Assembly: GCA_003674045.1 (NCBI GenBank)
Contig: PENC01000012.1
Span: 124,001 to 188,000, forward strand
Direction: 5' to 3'
Source: Streptomyces griseocarneus
Lineage (GTDB): Bacteria; Actinomycetota; Actinomycetes; Streptomycetales; Streptomycetaceae
DNA length: 64,000 bases
In this document: one piece after another, positions 15,787 through 23,975 of the stretch
Position numbering within the stretch: the stretch's first letter is position 1
Layout: the number at the start of each line of letters is the position of its first letter
The notes under the pieces: generated by a model
What the model saw: the letters and a program-made list of their open reading frames with translations, nothing else
What the model was told of the DNA's origin: nothing
The model's database searches: none
Position numbers and translations under genes: made by a program

Positions 15787-16498
15787 AGGCCGCGTTGAGC
15801 GCCGTGCCGACGTTGATTTTGGTCATTCCTGACGTGACCGCTCGGCGGAGTTCCGCGTCGGGGACGCCGGAGGAGCCGTGGAGGACCAGGGGGACGGGGA
15901 GCGTGCCGCGCAGGGCGGCGATCAGGGTGTGGTCGAGGGCCGCCGTGCGTTCGGACATGGCGTGGGAGCTGCCGACCGCCACGGCCAGCGCGTCGACGCC
16001 GGTGTCCATGACGTAGGCGGCGGCCTCGGCGGGGTCGGTGCGGACGCCGGGGGTGTGGGCGTCGCCCGGCTTGCCGCCGACGCGGCCCAGTTCCGCCTCG
16101 ACCCACAGGTCCCGCTCGTGGCCCCAACGCACGGCTTCCGCCGTGGCCTTGACGTTCTCCGCGTACGGCAGGCGGGACGCGTCGTACATCACCGACGTGA
16201 AGCCGTGCAGCGGGGCCTCGCGCAGCAGGGTGTCCGATTCGACGTGGTCCAGATGGAGGGACAGGCGTGTCGTCGAGGCCGCCGCCACTGCCGCCGTCGC
16301 CGCGGCGATCGGGGCCAGGCGGCCGCCGTGGAACTTCACGGCGTTCTCGGAGATCTGGAGGATCGCGGGCAGGTCCGCGGCCTCCGCGCCCTCGGCGATC
16401 GCCTCGGCGTGCTCGACGGTGATGACGTTGAAGGCGACGACCGCCCGCGCGGCGGCCCGCGCCTCGGTGACGAGTTCTCCGGTGGTGACGAGCGGCAT
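15635..16498 (-). CDS. Class II fructose/tagatose-bisphosphate aldolase
   Basis: The 287-residue enzyme has the zinc-binding and catalytic features of class II aldolases: LSLHLDHVES (His ligand), WVEAELGRVGG (Glu ligand), VLHGSSGVP (His ligand) and the phosphate-binding KINVGTALN. It lies 25 nt downstream of a PfkB sugar-phosphate kinase on the same strand. The pair should phosphorylate a sugar phosphate and cleave it to triose phosphates, in the manner of the tagatose or fructose-1-phosphate routes. The exact substrate cannot be read. It is distinct from the long housekeeping FbaA type. Confidence 0.88.
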   Translation of the reverse strand: MPLVTTGELVTEARAAARAVVAFNVITVEHAEAIAEGAEAADLPAILQISENAVKFHGGRLAPIAAATAAVAAASTTRLSLHLDHVESDTLLREAPLHGFTSVMYDASRLPYAENVKATAEAVRWGHERDLWVEAELGRVGGKPGDAHTPGVRTDPAEAAAYVMDTGVDALAVAVGSSHAMSERTAALDHTLIAALRGTLPVPLVLHGSSGVPDAELRRAVTSGMTKINVGTALNAAFTGAVRAFLEAHPSTVDPRKYLTPARGAMAGAVAQFLRTTDAPDGSATPR

Positions 16499-16523
16499 GG
16501 GGACTCCCCTCAGCTGTGTGCGC

Positions 16524-17456
16524 TTACGCTTCCGTGACCTTCACCTGCGGCAACAGGTCCTCGTACGTCGGCCGGTCGAACTCGCCCGCGGCCGGGGCCC
16601 GTACCGTCGCCGCCGCGAGGGCCACCGCGCGGGCGAGGCGTTCGGGCCAGGGGAGGCCCTCCAGCAGGCCGGCCAGGAGGGCGGCGGCCGCCGTGTCGCC
16701 CGCGCCGGTCGGGTTGCCGGTCAGCGGCTTCGGCGCCGCCGCGCGCCAGGTGCCCTCGGGGGTCGCGGCGAGCATGCCGTCCGGGCCCAGGGTCGTGGCC
16801 ACCGCGCCCGCGCCCCGGCGGCGGGCGTCGAGCGAGGCGCGCAGGGGCTCGGTGGAGCCGGTGAGGGCGGACAGCTCCTCGATGTTGGGCGTCACCAGGT
16901 CGGGCCGGGCGGCGATGCCGCGTCGCAGCGGCTCGCCGCTGGTGTCGAGGAGTACGGGCACGCCCAGCGCCCGCGCCTGCCGGACGAGGTGCGCGTACGC
17001 CCCGACCGGCACGCCCGGCGGCAGGCTGCCGCACAGGGCGACCGCCTCCGCCTCGCGCAGCAGCCGCGCGTAGGTGCCGGTGAAGGCCGCCCACTCCTCG
17101 GCCGTGACGTCCGGGCCCGGCTCGTTGAGCTGGGTGGTGCCGCCGCCCGCGCCGTCGACGACGGCGACCGTGCGGCGCGTGGAGCCGAGGACGGGGACGA
17201 AGGCCTCGGAGAGGCTGCCCGTGTTTTCGGAGGCGCTTTCGGCGAGCAGGCGGCGCACGGTCTCTCCCGTCACGCCCCCGGTGAAGCCCGTGACGACCGT
17301 GGGGTGCCCGAGCGCGGCCAGGACCCGGGCCACGTTGAGGCCCTTGCCGCCGGGGCGCTCCATGACGTCCGAGACGCGGTGCGAGGCGTGCGGGTGCAGA
17401 CACGGGACGCGGTAGGTCAGATCGAGTGCGGTGTTGAGCGTGACCGTGAGGATCAT
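16524..17456 (-). CDS. PfkB-family sugar-phosphate kinase (1-PFK/tagatose-6-P kinase type)
   Basis: The 310-residue protein opens MILTVTLNTALDLTYRV, has the substrate loop GGKGLNVARVLAALG and the C-terminal anion-hole motif GNPTGAGDTAAAAL. That is the FruK/LacC branch of the ribokinase superfamily, which phosphorylates fructose-1-phosphate or tagatose-6-phosphate to a bisphosphate. The product would feed the downstream class II aldolase. A fruA PTS gene is not present here, which favours a tagatose/amino-sugar role, but this is inference. The nearby nagKA operon makes amino-sugar breakdown a likely context. Confidence 0.87.
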   Translation of the reverse strand: MILTVTLNTALDLTYRVPCLHPHASHRVSDVMERPGGKGLNVARVLAALGHPTVVTGFTGGVTGETVRRLLAESASENTGSLSEAFVPVLGSTRRTVAVVDGAGGGTTQLNEPGPDVTAEEWAAFTGTYARLLREAEAVALCGSLPPGVPVGAYAHLVRQARALGVPVLLDTSGEPLRRGIAARPDLVTPNIEELSALTGSTEPLRASLDARRRGAGAVATTLGPDGMLAATPEGTWRAAAPKPLTGNPTGAGDTAAAALLAGLLEGLPWPERLARAVALAAATVRAPAAGEFDRPTYEDLLPQVKVTEA

Positions 17457-17623
17457 CGGCGGCTCTCTCCCATGACCGGGGACGGCGTTGTCGGCGGCGC
17501 GGTGCTGGTTGCGCTGTGCTGTGCTGTGCGGAGCTGCGCTGTGCTGTGTTGTGCGTATTACCCAAGTCAGTGCGGCGGTGTTACGGCGGTGTGACGGCGA
17601 CCGCGCGAGCGATCATGCCAAAA

Positions 17624-17663
17624 CAGCGGCGGCGCGCCCAGACCTCGGGCGGCGCCGCCGCTG
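17624..17663 (-). terminator. Terminator downstream of nagA
   Basis: CAGCGGCGGCGC and GCGCCGCCGCTG form a perfect 12-bp stem with a 16-nt loop, about 28 nt past the nagA stop. Confidence 0.7.
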
Positions 17664-17691
17664 CGTGAGCGCCCGTCAAGGGCGCGCGGAA

Positions 17692-18855
17692 CTACCGTAC
17701 TTCGGGCTTAACCACCCATTCGCCCTGGCGCATCACGCCGACGAGCTCGTACGCGGAGTCGAGGACGACGAGGTCGGCGTCCTTGCCCGGCTCCAGCGAG
17801 CCGACGCGGTCGGCGACGCCCAGCAGCCGCGCCGGGTTCGCGGACAGGGCCCGTACGGCGTCCTCGACCGGCAGCCGGTCGATCGTCACCGCGCGCTTGA
17901 ACGCCGTGTCCAGGGTCAGCGTCGAGCCCGCGATCGAGCCCGCCGTCGGGCCGTCGGCGATGCGCGCGACGCCGTCCTTGACCTCGACCTGCATCGGGCC
18001 GAGCGGGTACATGCCGTCGCTCATGCCCGCCGCGCCCATCGCGTCCGTGATGAACGCGACGCGGTCCGCGCCCGCGCTGCGGAAGGCGAGCTCCAGCACG
18101 GCGGGGTGCAGATGCGTGCCGTCGTTGATCAGCTCGACGGTGACCCGCTCGTCCTCCAGCAGCGCCGCGATCGGGCCGGGCGCGCGGTGCAGCAGCGTGG
18201 GCATCGCGTTGTAGAGGTGCGTGGCCACGGTCGCGCCCGCGTCGATGGCCTCCAGCGTGGCCTCGTACGTGGAGTCGGTGTGCCCGACCGCCGCGATCAC
18301 GCCCGCGTCGGCGAGCAGCCGGACCGAGTCCAGGCCGCCGGGCAGCTCGGGCGCCAGCGTCATCATGCGGGCCGTGCCGCGCGCGGCGTCGACCAGCTTG
18401 CGCACGTCCGCCGGTTCCGGGTTCCGCAGCAGCTCCGGCTGGTGCGCGCCGCAGCGGTGCGGGGAGATGAACGGGCCCTCGAAGTGGATGCCCGCCAGCT
18501 CGCCCTGCTCGGTCAGCTCCGCGAGGACGGCCGCCTGCCGCGCCAGGTCGTCGAGGTCGCCGGTGACGGTCGAGGCGACCATCGTGGTCGTCCCGTGCGC
18601 CCGGTGCGTCGCGACGGCCCGCAGCGCCTCCTCGGGGTCGCCCGCGGAGAAGGACGCGCCACCGCCGCCGTGGACGTGCATGTCCACGAAGCCGGGGACG
18701 ATCCAGTGGCCGGTGAGGTCGAGGGCATCCGGGGTGTCCGGGGTGTGTTGTCCCGCTTCCGTGATCCGGCGGCCTTCGACCGCCACCCGGCCGTTCTCGA
18801 CCACACCGGTCGGCAGCACCACACGGGCACCGGCGAGAACCGTTCGTTCGACCAT
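17692..18855 (-). CDS. nagA: N-acetylglucosamine-6-phosphate deacetylase
   Basis: The 387-residue amidohydrolase has the metal-site motifs VDMHVHGGGG, HFEGPFIS, HLYNAMPTL and DAMGAAGMSDG. NagA removes acetate from GlcNAc-6-phosphate, giving glucosamine-6-phosphate. The ATG overlaps the stop of the upstream ROK kinase as TGATG, so the two are coupled as the nagKA operon. In Streptomyces this operon is repressed by DasR, and a dre-like box lies in front of the kinase gene. The length and motifs are normal. Confidence 0.95.
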   Translation of the reverse strand: MVERTVLAGARVVLPTGVVENGRVAVEGRRITEAGQHTPDTPDALDLTGHWIVPGFVDMHVHGGGGASFSAGDPEEALRAVATHRAHGTTTMVASTVTGDLDDLARQAAVLAELTEQGELAGIHFEGPFISPHRCGAHQPELLRNPEPADVRKLVDAARGTARMMTLAPELPGGLDSVRLLADAGVIAAVGHTDSTYEATLEAIDAGATVATHLYNAMPTLLHRAPGPIAALLEDERVTVELINDGTHLHPAVLELAFRSAGADRVAFITDAMGAAGMSDGMYPLGPMQVEVKDGVARIADGPTAGSIAGSTLTLDTAFKRAVTIDRLPVEDAVRALSANPARLLGVADRVGSLEPGKDADLVVLDSAYELVGVMRQGEWVVKPEVR

Positions 18856-19835
18856 CAGGCGGTTACCTCCGTGGTGTTGTTGTCTTCGGCGCCGGGGGCG
18901 GTCGTGGCCAGCAGGTCCCAGGCGAGGAGGCCCGCGCCCAGGCAGCCCGCGGTGTCGCCGAGCGCCGCCGGGACGATCCGGGGGAGCTTCTGGAAGGTGA
19001 TCCGCTCCGCGACGGCGGCGCGGAGCGGGGCGAACAGGGTGTCGCCCGCCTCGGCCAGGCCGCCCCCGACGATCAGCGTATGCGGGTCGAGCAGGGTGAG
19101 CCCGATGACGAGGCCGTCCGCGAGCGCGTCGACCGCCTCCTGCCAGACCGCGCGGGCGAGCGCGTCACCGGACGCGACGGCCTTCGCGCAGTCCGCGGCG
19201 TCCGCGTCCGCGTCGCCGGTGGCCCGGGCCCAGGCGGCGCTCACGGCCGCGGCGGAGGCCAGCGTCTCCAGGCAGCCGCGCCCGCCGCAGCCGCAGACCG
19301 GGGCGTCGGGGCCGGTGCGTACGGAGATGTGGCCGATCTCGCCCGCGTAGCCGTGGGCACCCTGCTCGATGCGCCCGTCGATGCCGATCGCGCCCGCGAT
19401 GCCGGTGCCCAGCGGCACGAAGAGGAAGCGGTCCGCGCCCCGGCCCGCGCCGATGCGGCCTTCCGCGAGGCCGCCGGTGCGGACGTCGTGGCCCAGGGCC
19501 ACGGGGATGCCGCCGCCCAGGTGCTCGCTCAGGAGGGCGCGCACGGGGACGTCGCGCCAGCCGAGGTTGGCGGAGTAGACGGCGGTGCCGGTCGTGGCGT
19601 CCACGATGCCGGGTACGGCGACGCCGGCCGCCGCGGCGGGCTCCCCGAAGAGGCGGCGCCCGGTCTCCTGGAGCTCCGCCGCGAAGTCCAGGATCCCCGC
19701 CACGACCGCCTCCGGTCCGCGGTCCCGCCCTGTCGGGCGGCGGGCCTCGTGGAGGAGGGCGTGGTCGGGGGCGGGGCCGACGAGGGCGGCTTTGATGGCG
19801 GTGCCGCCCACGTCGAGGGCGATGACGTGTTTCAC
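18855..19835 (-). CDS. nagK: ROK-family N-acetylglucosamine kinase
   Basis: The 326-residue kinase has the ATP-binding start IALDVGGTAIKAALV and the ROK signature EIGHISV followed by the zinc motif CGCGGRGCLE. It is expected to phosphorylate free GlcNAc arising from muropeptide or chitin turnover, feeding NagA, which is encoded directly downstream. GTG 19835 was chosen because the conserved ATPase strand begins four residues later; upstream in-frame sequence belongs to the dre box and an intergenic repeat. A glucokinase role is the main alternative, but the nagA coupling argues against it. Confidence 0.87.
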   Translation of the reverse strand: MKHVIALDVGGTAIKAALVGPAPDHALLHEARRPTGRDRGPEAVVAGILDFAAELQETGRRLFGEPAAAAGVAVPGIVDATTGTAVYSANLGWRDVPVRALLSEHLGGGIPVALGHDVRTGGLAEGRIGAGRGADRFLFVPLGTGIAGAIGIDGRIEQGAHGYAGEIGHISVRTGPDAPVCGCGGRGCLETLASAAAVSAAWARATGDADADAADCAKAVASGDALARAVWQEAVDALADGLVIGLTLLDPHTLIVGGGLAEAGDTLFAPLRAAVAERITFQKLPRIVPAALGDTAGCLGAGLLAWDLLATTAPGAEDNNTTEVTA

Positions 19836-19861
19836 GTCGACAGTTTCGCCGGTGAGGGGGG

Positions 19862-19877
19862 AAAGGTCTAGTCCACT
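19862..19877 (-). promoter_or_regulatory. Candidate DasR operator (dre) before nagKA
   Basis: AAAGGTCTAGTCCACT matches 13 of 16 positions of the dre consensus ACTGGTCTAGACCACT and sits 27-42 nt upstream of the nagK start. DasR is the glucosamine-6-phosphate-sensing GntR repressor; nagKA is a known member of its regulon in S. coelicolor. Confidence 0.7.
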
Positions 19878-19888
19878 GTGGGTCGGGT

Positions 19889-20262
19889 GCGGGTTGTGTG
19901 TGGTTGCTCGCGCCGTTCCTCGCGCCCCTGGGTTGTGTGTGGGTCGGGGGCGTGGCCTCCGGGCGGAACCTGAAACGCGGTGCGTGCGGCTGATTCGGGT
20001 GGGGTGCTGTGATTCGTGCACCGTCGTTTCAGAACCCGCCCTCCGGCCCCGCCCCCTCCACCGGATGTCGGCTTCCGGTAGGGGGCGCCTCCGCCCGTTT
20101 TCGGCTCTCCGCAGGGGTGGGGATGCGCCCCGCCAGGGGCGCGGGGAACTGCGCGACCAGCCCCCACCGGGGCCGCAGCCGCACGCAGAGCGTGGAGGCA
20201 GCCCGGTAGGCGCCGCGCAGCGGGCCCGCAGGCGCGCGCCGAGCGCAAGACGCAGCCCAGTG
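19889..20262 (+). repeat. Palindromic intergenic element, copy 1
   Basis: Core hairpin 19946-20056: left arm GGCC-TCC-GGGCGG-AAC-CTGAAACG, right arm CGTTTCAG-AAC-CCGCCC-TCC-GGCC. The ends are inverted repeats: 19902-19930 against 20134-20162, matching at about 25 of 29 positions. After the right end come two tandem tails related to the half-element (20165-20262). It fills the gap between nagK and the SIS gene, both leftward. Confidence 0.85.
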
Positions 20263-20295
20263 GGCGCGGGGGAGAAGCCCCCGGTGCCCCTTCCG

Positions 20296-21219
20296 TCAGG
20301 AGAGGACGACGCTGCGCGTCAAGCCGCGTGGTTTGTCCGGGTTCTGGTTCTTGGATTCGGCTACCGACACCGCCAGGCGCTGGGCGCGGATCAGGTCGGC
20401 CATGGGGTCGAGTCGCGAGCCGTCGGCGAGCAGTGTGCCGCCTGCGCGGATGACGTCGGCGGCGAGGCCGGAGGGGGCCGGGCCGAGGATCCAGGCCACG
20501 CGGCCGGGGGCGGTGATGGAGACGGGGCCGTGGCGGTACTCCATGGCGGGGTACGCCTCCGTCCAGGCTCCCGCCGCCTCGCGCATCTTCAGGGCCGCCT
20601 CCTGCGCCAGCCCGTACGCCCAGCCCGCGCCCAGGAACGTCCACTGCCCGGCGGCGAGCACGGCCGGGGGCAGCGGTTCGGCGAGCGCCGTCTCCGCGTG
20701 CGCCGTCGCCTCGGCGACCGTGCGCACCCCTGCCGGGAGCGGGCCGCGCGTCTCCAGGACCGCGCGGAGGAAGGCCAGGGCCGTGGTCGCGAAGCGGGTC
20801 TGGACGACGGATTCCTCGTCCGCCCAGTCCAGGGCCGCGACCGTCTCCGCCACGGTCCGTACAGGGGTCGCCGGGGCGGCGGTGAGGGCCAGCGTCCGCG
20901 TACGGCCGCGCAGCGCGGCGAGCAGGTCCAGGACCTCGGTCGTGGTGCCGGAGCGGGTGATCGCCACGATCCGGTCGTAGGCGCGGGCCCGCGGGAACTC
21001 CGAGGCCGGAAAGGCATCCGTCTCGCCCTGCCCGGCGGCCTCGCGCAGTGCCGCGTACGCCTGGGCCATGAACCACGACGTGCCGCACCCGGTCACCGCG
21101 ACGCGTTCGCCCGGCTCGGGCAGGCCGTCCGCCTCGGCGACGGCCTCGGCGGCGCGCCGCCAGCAGTCGGGCTGGGTGTCGATCTCTGCTGCCGTACGGG
21201 AAGGGGAGGGCTGCTGCAT
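20296..21219 (-). CDS. SIS-domain sugar-phosphate isomerase/deaminase-like protein
   Basis: The 307-residue protein has two SIS domains, as in the isomerase half of GlmS and in AgaS/FrlB-type enzymes. The motifs are VAVTGCGTSWFMAQ, IVAITRSGTTTEVLDLL and FLGAGWAYGLAQEAALKMREA ... EYRHGPVS. Such enzymes isomerise or deaminate amino-sugar phosphates; next to nagKA and a sugar-binding lipoprotein, an amino-sugar role is likely. The glutaminase domain of GlmS is absent. The start is MQQPSPSRT with AAGGAG 9 nt upstream. It is divergent from the binding-protein gene. Confidence 0.83.
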   Translation of the reverse strand: MQQPSPSRTAAEIDTQPDCWRRAAEAVAEADGLPEPGERVAVTGCGTSWFMAQAYAALREAAGQGETDAFPASEFPRARAYDRIVAITRSGTTTEVLDLLAALRGRTRTLALTAAPATPVRTVAETVAALDWADEESVVQTRFATTALAFLRAVLETRGPLPAGVRTVAEATAHAETALAEPLPPAVLAAGQWTFLGAGWAYGLAQEAALKMREAAGAWTEAYPAMEYRHGPVSITAPGRVAWILGPAPSGLAADVIRAGGTLLADGSRLDPMADLIRAQRLAVSVAESKNQNPDKPRGLTRSVVLS

Positions 21220-21437
21220 GCGCTGAGGCTCCTTGTTCACGGTTTTCACGGAAAAACGAGAGGTGCGGTGGGCGCCGGACACGTGGATAGCAGCCCCGCG
21301 GCGAGCCTGGGAAGAGGGGGACGGGAGGGAAGGGCGATACCGAAGCGAAACCGGAGTCGGCTGGACCGTATGGTTGCCGGCGGGAGAGACTCACGGTCTC
21401 CAGCGACGGACACCAACCACGAAGGTGGGAAGCAGTA

Positions 21438-22721
21438 GTGCAGCGGCGGCGGTTCATGGGTCTGACGGCGGCAGGTGCCGCCACTGCGGCATTGGCGCCC
21501 ACGCTGACGGCGTGCGGCAGCGGCGGGCCCGGCGGCTCCAAGAAGCTGAAGCTGATCGCCGCGGACTACGGCGACAACTCCGCCAACAGCTCCAAGAAGT
21601 ACTGGGACAACCTGGTCCGCGCCTTCCAGGAGAAGCACAGCAAGATCAAGGTCGATGTCGAGGTCTACAGCTGGACCGAGGTCGACAAGAAGGTCGCCGA
21701 CCTGGTCAAGGCGGGCAAGGCCCCCGATATGGCACAGATCGGTGCATACGCTGACTTCGCCGCCGAGGGCAAGCTCTACAGCGCCGACCAGCTGCTCACC
21801 ATCCCCACCCAGGCCGACTTCATCACCTCGATCGAGAAGGCGGGCGAGGTGCAGCGGATCCAGTACGGCATGCCGTGGGTCTCCAGCACCCGCATGCTCT
21901 TCTGCAACAAGAAGCTCTTCGCCAAGGCCGGCATCGCCACGCCGCCCGAGAGCTGGGACGACCTCCAGGCCGCCGCGATCAAGCTCAAGGCGGCGGACGT
22001 GAAGATACCCTTCGGCCTCCCCCTCGGCCCGGAGGAGGCGCCGGCCGAGACCATGCTGTGGTTCCTCAGCGCGGGCGGCGGCTACACCGACGCCAACGGC
22101 GCGTACACCATCGCCCGCAAGGAGAACGCCGACGCCCTGAACTGGCTGCGCGTGGAGCTCGTGGGCAAGGGGCTCGTCGGCCCCGGCAACCCCGCCCGCA
22201 CCAACCGCCAGGAGGTCTTCGACGCCTTCTGCCGCGGCGAGGTCGGCATGCTCAACGGCCACCCCACGCTGATGCAGCAGGCGAGGGAGAAGGGCATCGA
22301 GTTCATCACCGCGCCACTGCCCGGCCAGAAGGGCAAGGCCAAGTCGACCATGGGCGTCGCCGACTGGATGATGGCCTTCAAGCAGAACGGCAACCGCGAC
22401 CAGATCGGCACCTTCCTCGACTTCGTCTACAGCACCAAGAACGTGCTGGAGTTCACCGGTCAGTACGACCTGCTGCCGGTCACCTCGTCCGCCTCCCGGA
22501 AGATGGCCGGCGACAGCAGCCGCCAGGCCCTCCAGCCCTTCCTGGCCCAGCTGGAGAGCGCCGAGTTCTACCCCGCCGACAAGACCTCCTGGGCGGCGGT
22601 CAGCAAGGCGATCAAGGAGAAGATCGGCTCCACCGTGCTGACGGGCGGCGACGCGGCCAGCGTCCTCGGCGAGATCGAGCGCGAGGCGACCGCCACGGAG
22701 AACGCGGGCCGCACCAGCTAG
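21438..22721 (+). CDS. ABC sugar-binding lipoprotein, Tat-type signal
   Basis: The 427-residue extracellular solute-binding protein (family 1) has a twin-arginine-like RRRFMGL motif and a lipobox LTAC with Cys26. The mature part has the fold of carbohydrate-binding proteins of ABC importers (ADYGDNSANSSKKYWDNLV, YGMPWVSSTRMLFCNKKLF, STMGVADWMMAFKQNGN). No permease or ATPase gene follows, so it must share a transporter encoded elsewhere, such as one using the multitask ATPase MsiK. The start is GTG after GGTGGGAAG. It is divergent from the SIS gene, suggesting shared control. Confidence 0.9.
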   Translation: MQRRRFMGLTAAGAATAALAPTLTACGSGGPGGSKKLKLIAADYGDNSANSSKKYWDNLVRAFQEKHSKIKVDVEVYSWTEVDKKVADLVKAGKAPDMAQIGAYADFAAEGKLYSADQLLTIPTQADFITSIEKAGEVQRIQYGMPWVSSTRMLFCNKKLFAKAGIATPPESWDDLQAAAIKLKAADVKIPFGLPLGPEEAPAETMLWFLSAGGGYTDANGAYTIARKENADALNWLRVELVGKGLVGPGNPARTNRQEVFDAFCRGEVGMLNGHPTLMQQAREKGIEFITAPLPGQKGKAKSTMGVADWMMAFKQNGNRDQIGTFLDFVYSTKNVLEFTGQYDLLPVTSSASRKMAGDSSRQALQPFLAQLESAEFYPADKTSWAAVSKAIKEKIGSTVLTGGDAASVLGEIEREATATENAGRTS

Positions 22722-22731
22722 GTTGAGCGAC

Positions 22732-22965
22732 GTGAGTCTGTCTGAGCTTTCCGAACGTGATCGTTCGGTCCTGGCCTTCGAGCGGCGCTCCTGGACCGGG
22801 GCCGGGGCGAAGGAACGCGCGATCCGGGAGGAGCTGGGGCTGACGCCCACGCGGTACTACCAGCTGCTCAACGCTCTGCTGGACGACGAGGCGGCGCTGG
22901 CGTTCGATCCGGTGACGGTGAATCGTCTGCGGCGGGTGCGGGAGGCGCGGCGGGGCCGCCGCTGA
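22732..22965 (+). CDS. DUF3263 protein
   Basis: The 77-residue protein has the DUF3263 pattern: LSERDRSVLAFERRSW, then a helix-turn-helix-like LGLTPTRYYQLLNALLDD and a basic tail RLRRVREARRGRR. The family is restricted to actinobacteria and may bind DNA, but no function is established. GTG 22732 is preferred; a TTG lies three codons upstream. It follows the binding-protein gene after 10 nt and could be co-transcribed. Confidence 0.8.
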   Translation: MSLSELSERDRSVLAFERRSWTGAGAKERAIREELGLTPTRYYQLLNALLDDEAALAFDPVTVNRLRRVREARRGRR

Positions 22966-22996
22966 CCCGCGGGAGCTCTGCCTCCGGCCCCGTTCC

Positions 22997-23110
22997 GCCC
23001 AGTGGGGTGCCTCTTGTGCTCCGTGTGCGACCGCGGCTTGTTCGTGGCTGGTCGCGCCCACGCGGCGGAGCCGCATATTGACGCTGCCCCGCGCCCCTTC
23101 GGGGCGCGGC
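22997..23110 (+). repeat. Half-element, 'GCGGCGGAGCCGC' type
   Basis: It starts AGTGGGGTGCCTCTTG, passes GGCTGGTCGCGCC and CACGCGGCGGAGCCGCATATTGA, and ends in a hairpin CCGCGCCCC-TTC-GGGGCGCGG. It is nearly identical in layout to 1633-1754 and 29207-29322. Confidence 0.75.
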
Positions 23111-23115
23111 TCCGC

Positions 23116-23121
23116 TAGGGT
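23116..23121 (+). promoter_or_regulatory. Likely -10 box of a leaderless otsB transcript
   Basis: TAGGGT lies 6 nt upstream of the otsB ATG, the spacing expected if transcription starts at the A of ATG. No ribosome-binding site is present, which supports leaderless translation. Confidence 0.5.
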
Positions 23122-23127
23122 CGACGC

Positions 23128-23964
23128 ATGGGCATGGAACCCCGCACCGACGCAGGGCGGCGAGGGCTTGCCGCCCTGGTGGCCGCGCCGGAAGACGCTG
23201 TTGTCGCGCTGGACTTCGACGGGACGCTCGCGCCCATCGTCGCCGATCCGGAGAAGGCCCGCGCCCACCCGGGCGCCGTCCCCGCACTGGCCCGGCTCGC
23301 GCCACGGGTCCGCTCGGTCGCGGTGATCACCGGACGGCCCGCGGGTGTCGCCGTGCGGTACGGCGGCTTCGCCGGGGTCGCCGGACTCGAACACCTGGTC
23401 GTCCTCGGGCACTACGGCGCCGAGCGCTGGGACGCCGTGACCGGTACCGTGCACGCCCCCGCCCCGCACCCCGGGGTCGCGGCCGTGCAGGCGGCGCTGC
23501 CGGGGGAGCTGGACCGGGCCGGCTCCTGGTCCGGCACCTGGGTCGAGGACAAGGGCCGCGCCATCGCCGTGCACACCCGGCGCGCGGCCGACCCGCAGGC
23601 CGCGTTCGACGCCCTGCGCGCCCCCCTGGAGGCACTCGCCGAGCGCCACGGGCTGATCGTCGAGCCCGGCAGGCTCGTCCTGGAGCTGCGCCCGCCGGGC
23701 GTCGACAAGGGCGTCGCGCTCGCCGAGTACGTACGGGAGACGGGCGCGGGCTCCGTCCTCTACGCCGGGGACGACCTCGGCGACCTCGCGGCCTTCGCCG
23801 CCGTGGAGAAGCTGCGCGCCGAGGGGCTGCCCGGACTGCTGGTGTGCAGCGGCAGCGTGGAGGTGGCGGAGCTCGCCGAACGGGCCGATCTGGTGGTCGA
23901 CGGCCCGAGCGGCGTCGTCACGCTGCTGGCGGACCTCGCGGACCGCCTCACCGGGAACGGCTGA
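23128..23964 (+). CDS. otsB: Trehalose-6-phosphate phosphatase
   Basis: The 278-residue HAD enzyme has the nucleophile motif VALDFDGTLAPI, motif II in VAVITGRPAG, and motif IV GDDLGDLAAF. OtsB converts trehalose-6-phosphate to trehalose, the stress solute and spore reserve. The synthase otsA lies 1 kb downstream on the other strand, separated by a lipoprotein gene, so the pathway is complete but not an operon. Translation probably starts leaderless at MGMEPRTD; an ATG two codons later is possible. Confidence 0.92.
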   Translation: MGMEPRTDAGRRGLAALVAAPEDAVVALDFDGTLAPIVADPEKARAHPGAVPALARLAPRVRSVAVITGRPAGVAVRYGGFAGVAGLEHLVVLGHYGAERWDAVTGTVHAPAPHPGVAAVQAALPGELDRAGSWSGTWVEDKGRAIAVHTRRAADPQAAFDALRAPLEALAERHGLIVEPGRLVLELRPPGVDKGVALAEYVRETGAGSVLYAGDDLGDLAAFAAVEKLRAEGLPGLLVCSGSVEVAELAERADLVVDGPSGVVTLLADLADRLTGNG

Positions 23965-23975
23965 TCACCGGCTGA

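Noticed and set aside
17510..17555. GCTGTGCTGTGC-type short tandem repeats upstream of the PfkB gene
   Set aside because: Irregular, short, and without flanking structure; likely low-complexity slippage.
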